Below are positions 4,727 to 5,684 of a DNA stretch of 5,684 bases, in pieces (the stretch's first letter is position 1; each line of letters starts with the position of its first letter). A program made the translations under genes and the position numbers. The stretch comes from an uncultured Rubrobacteraceae bacterium (GTDB lineage Bacteria > Actinomycetota > Rubrobacteria > Rubrobacterales > Rubrobacteraceae): assembly GCA_902805985.1 (NCBI GenBank), contig CADCUW010000292.1, forward strand, positions 1-5,684, given 5' to 3'. Under the pieces are notes generated by a model. It had not been told where the DNA came from. It made no database searches and was given only the letters and a program-made list of their open reading frames with translations.

Positions 4727-4755
4727 TTGACGAATTTGGTTAACTGGTGTACTTT
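4727..4755 (+). promoter_or_regulatory. Promoter of the MarR gene (leaderless)
   Basis: TTGACG (4727-4732), 17-bp spacer, TACTTT (4750-4755). The transcript would begin about 7 nt after the -10, at 4762, exactly the G of the GTG codon, so the message would have no leader. Confidence 0.65.
4738..4753 (+). promoter_or_regulatory. Probable MarR operator, site 1
   Basis: GGTTAACTGGTGTACT lies between -35 and -10, partly over the -10. It is an imperfect palindrome of MarR-site size. The same 16-mer with three changes recurs in the next promoter. A bound repressor here would block RNA polymerase. Confidence 0.6.
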
Positions 4756-4761
4756 TATCAT

Positions 4762-5220
4762 GTGAACGAAAAGCACACGGCGTCGCCGTTTTCGGGGGAT
4801 GACCTCCTGAACCTGATGGCCACGCTCTTGCGGTCGGGCAAGCTCACGGAGGCGACGCTGTCGGGGGTCCTGGAGGGCGTGGGGCTCTCGCCGCCGCAGA
4901 TGTGGGGCCTGATCCTGCTAGTCAGGGCCGGCGGGCGCCTCTCGCACAAGCAGCTCGCCGAGCGCACGGGCACCGCCAGGTCCAACATCACCAAGCTCGT
5001 CGACCGCCTGGAGGCCGACGGCCTCGCCAGGCGGATCCCCGACCCCGAGGACCGCCGGGGCGTGATCGCCGAGATCACCGAGGACGGCCGCCGCCGCCAC
5101 GACGAGGCCCTCGGGCTGACGGGCGAGGCCGAGCGCGCCCTCCTCGGCCGCCTCAACCCCCGCGACCGCGCCGAGCTGGCCCGGCTCTTAGGGCTGCTGG
5201 GAGCGAGCGCGGACCCCTAG
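4762..5220 (+). CDS. MarR family winged-helix transcriptional regulator
   Basis: This 152-residue protein has MarR length and order. An N-terminal dimer helix (about 13-38) is followed by SPPQMWGLILLVRAGGRLSHKQLAERTGTARSNITKLVDRLEADGL: helix-turn-helix with the recognition helix near 71-86. The wing carries the signature DPEDRRG (94-100) before ITEDGRRRHDEAL (105-117), and a C-terminal dimer helix ends at about 146. There is no cysteine, so an OhrR-type thiol switch is ruled out; a small ligand is the likely signal. GTG 4762 is chosen because the promoter predicts transcription from that base and the earlier in-frame GTG (4747) lies inside the spacer before the -10. ATG 4816 would remove part of the dimer helix. 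Near-identical sites in its own and the next promoter suggest self-repression and control of the oxidoreductase at 5311. Confidence 0.93.
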   Translation: MNEKHTASPFSGDDLLNLMATLLRSGKLTEATLSGVLEGVGLSPPQMWGLILLVRAGGRLSHKQLAERTGTARSNITKLVDRLEADGLARRIPDPEDRRGVIAEITEDGRRRHDEALGLTGEAERALLGRLNPRDRAELARLLGLLGASADP

Positions 5221-5221
5221 G

Positions 5222-5233
5222 ACGGGCGAAGTT
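5222..5233 (+). repeat. Possible decayed right half of the 35-bp repeat
   Basis: ACGGGCGAAGTT (5222-5233) matches copy 5 (4176-4187) at 11 of 12 bases, but the left half is not recognisable. It starts just after the MarR stop codon, about 1.05 kb from copy 5, the spacing seen between other copies. It also forms a weak ACGGG/CCCGT hairpin (5222-5241). Confidence 0.3.
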
Positions 5234-5261
5234 TTACCCGTTTGGTTAACCGGAGTACCGT
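5233..5261 (+). promoter_or_regulatory. Promoter of the oxidoreductase gene
   Basis: TTTACC (5233-5238), 17-bp spacer, TACCGT (5256-5261). Geometry is identical to the MarR promoter and both elements sit at the same offset from the shared 16-mer. Transcription should begin near 5268, giving a leader of about 43 nt. Confidence 0.5.
5244..5259 (+). promoter_or_regulatory. Probable MarR operator, site 2
   Basis: GGTTAACCGGAGTACC matches site 1 at 13 of 16 positions and is more symmetric (GGT, central CCGG, ACC). It covers the spacer and the start of the -10. It implies repression of the oxidoreductase by the MarR protein encoded just upstream. Confidence 0.6.
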
Positions 5262-5310
5262 ACACAGGAGAACTTAGAGGACCCGCCCCGGGAAGAAAGG
5301 ATGGGCCCGA

Positions 5311-5684
5311 ATGCCAACCAACACCGCCGCCTGGCTCGGAGCGAAGCGGGCCGAGCTCGAGGTCGAGCCCGCGCCCTACACGCGCCCACGAGAGGGCGAG
5401 ATCGTCGTCAAGAACCGCGCGGTGGCCGTCAACCCCCTCGATTGGATGCTGCAGGTCGTCGGCGACCTCATCTATCCCTGGATCGGATACCCGTCCGTCA
5501 TCGGTACCGATCTCACGGGAGAGGTCGTCGAGGTCGGGGAAGCCGTCTCCCGTTTCGAGGTGGGCGACCGCGTCCTGGGTCACGCCGTGGGAACGGACAA
5601 GAGCCGCAACAACCCGGCGGAGGGCGCCTTCCAGGAATACACCGTTGTCCTCGCCCGCATGGCAGCACCGATCCCCGAAACCAT
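5311..5684 (+). CDS. MDR-superfamily zinc-independent alcohol dehydrogenase/quinone oxidoreductase, N-terminal part
   Basis: The frame is open to the window end, showing 124 residues of a protein that normally has about 340. The GroES-like domain motifs are in order: GEIVVKNRAVAVNPLDW (29-45) with the N-P-x-D turn, GTDLTGEVVEVG (65-76), FEVGDRVLG (82-90) and GAFQEYTVV (105-113). The catalytic-zinc cysteine is absent (NPLDW instead of a Cys-x-x-D segment) and the usual GHE is GTD (65-67), so it should be zinc-independent and NAD(P)H-dependent, acting on a quinone, enone or similar compound. The nucleotide-binding half lies outside the window. ATG 5311 follows AAGAAAGGA (5293-5301) at good spacing; ATG 5301 is in another frame. 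It has its own promoter with a MarR-type site, so induction by the MarR ligand is likely. Confidence 0.9.
   Translation, partial: MPTNTAAWLGAKRAELEVEPAPYTRPREGEIVVKNRAVAVNPLDWMLQVVGDLIYPWIGYPSVIGTDLTGEVVEVGEAVSRFEVGDRVLGHAVGTDKSRNNPAEGAFQEYTVVLARMAAPIPET

Noticed and set aside
4577..4765. A 62-residue plus-strand frame across the MITE-like element
   Set aside because: It has no protein-like features and passes through both inverted ends and the MarR promoter.

Overview
The window is high-GC bacterial DNA with strongly GC-ending codons. The gene content is a Tat-exported Ferritin_2-type protein, a secreted S1 protease with an actinobacterial look, a DUF805 membrane protein, and a MarR regulator whose mRNA looks leaderless. 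This fits a deep-branching actinobacterium, most likely Rubrobacter-like. That placement is inferred from protein style, not from a marker gene.

Layout. 1-230: C-terminal end of a class I SAM-dependent methyltransferase (+). 304-678: DUF805 membrane protein (-). 803-1192: unrecognised 129-residue protein (-) whose expected start codon reads ACG. 1304-1552: small helical protein (-) followed by a compact terminator hairpin. 1553-2182: long non-coding stretch. 2183-2938: Tat-exported ferritin-like protein (+) followed by two terminator-type hairpins. 3128-3901: secreted chymotrypsin-fold serine protease (-) with a structured leader. 4190-4510: unrecognised protein or fragment (+). 4581-4701: small element with terminal inverted repeats, MITE-like. 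4762-5220: MarR regulator (+). 5311 to the end: N-terminal part of a zinc-independent MDR/quinone-oxidoreductase-type enzyme (+).

Two systems stand out. First, a 35-bp imperfect palindrome (arms CGAACTTC and CGAAGTTC around an AGAACCCCC core) occurs five times at 220, 781, 1910, 3000 and 4156. All copies share one orientation and align without indels. Every copy sits at a gene boundary, and the later intervals are about 1.1 kb. A degenerate right half follows the MarR gene at 5222-5233. The copies divide the window into one- or two-gene modules and supply the stop codon of two genes and touch the start codon of a third. I do not recognise the repeat; it is not an integron attC or a CRISPR repeat by its features.

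Second, the MarR gene and the downstream oxidoreductase have near-identical promoters. A GGTTAACYGGNGTACY site lies between -35 and -10 at the same offset in both. The simple reading is that MarR represses itself and the oxidoreductase until a ligand is bound. The MITE-like element sits just upstream of the MarR promoter.

The rest looks like an accessory, loosely packed region: single genes on both strands, long spacers, a possibly decayed start codon and a possible truncated gene.
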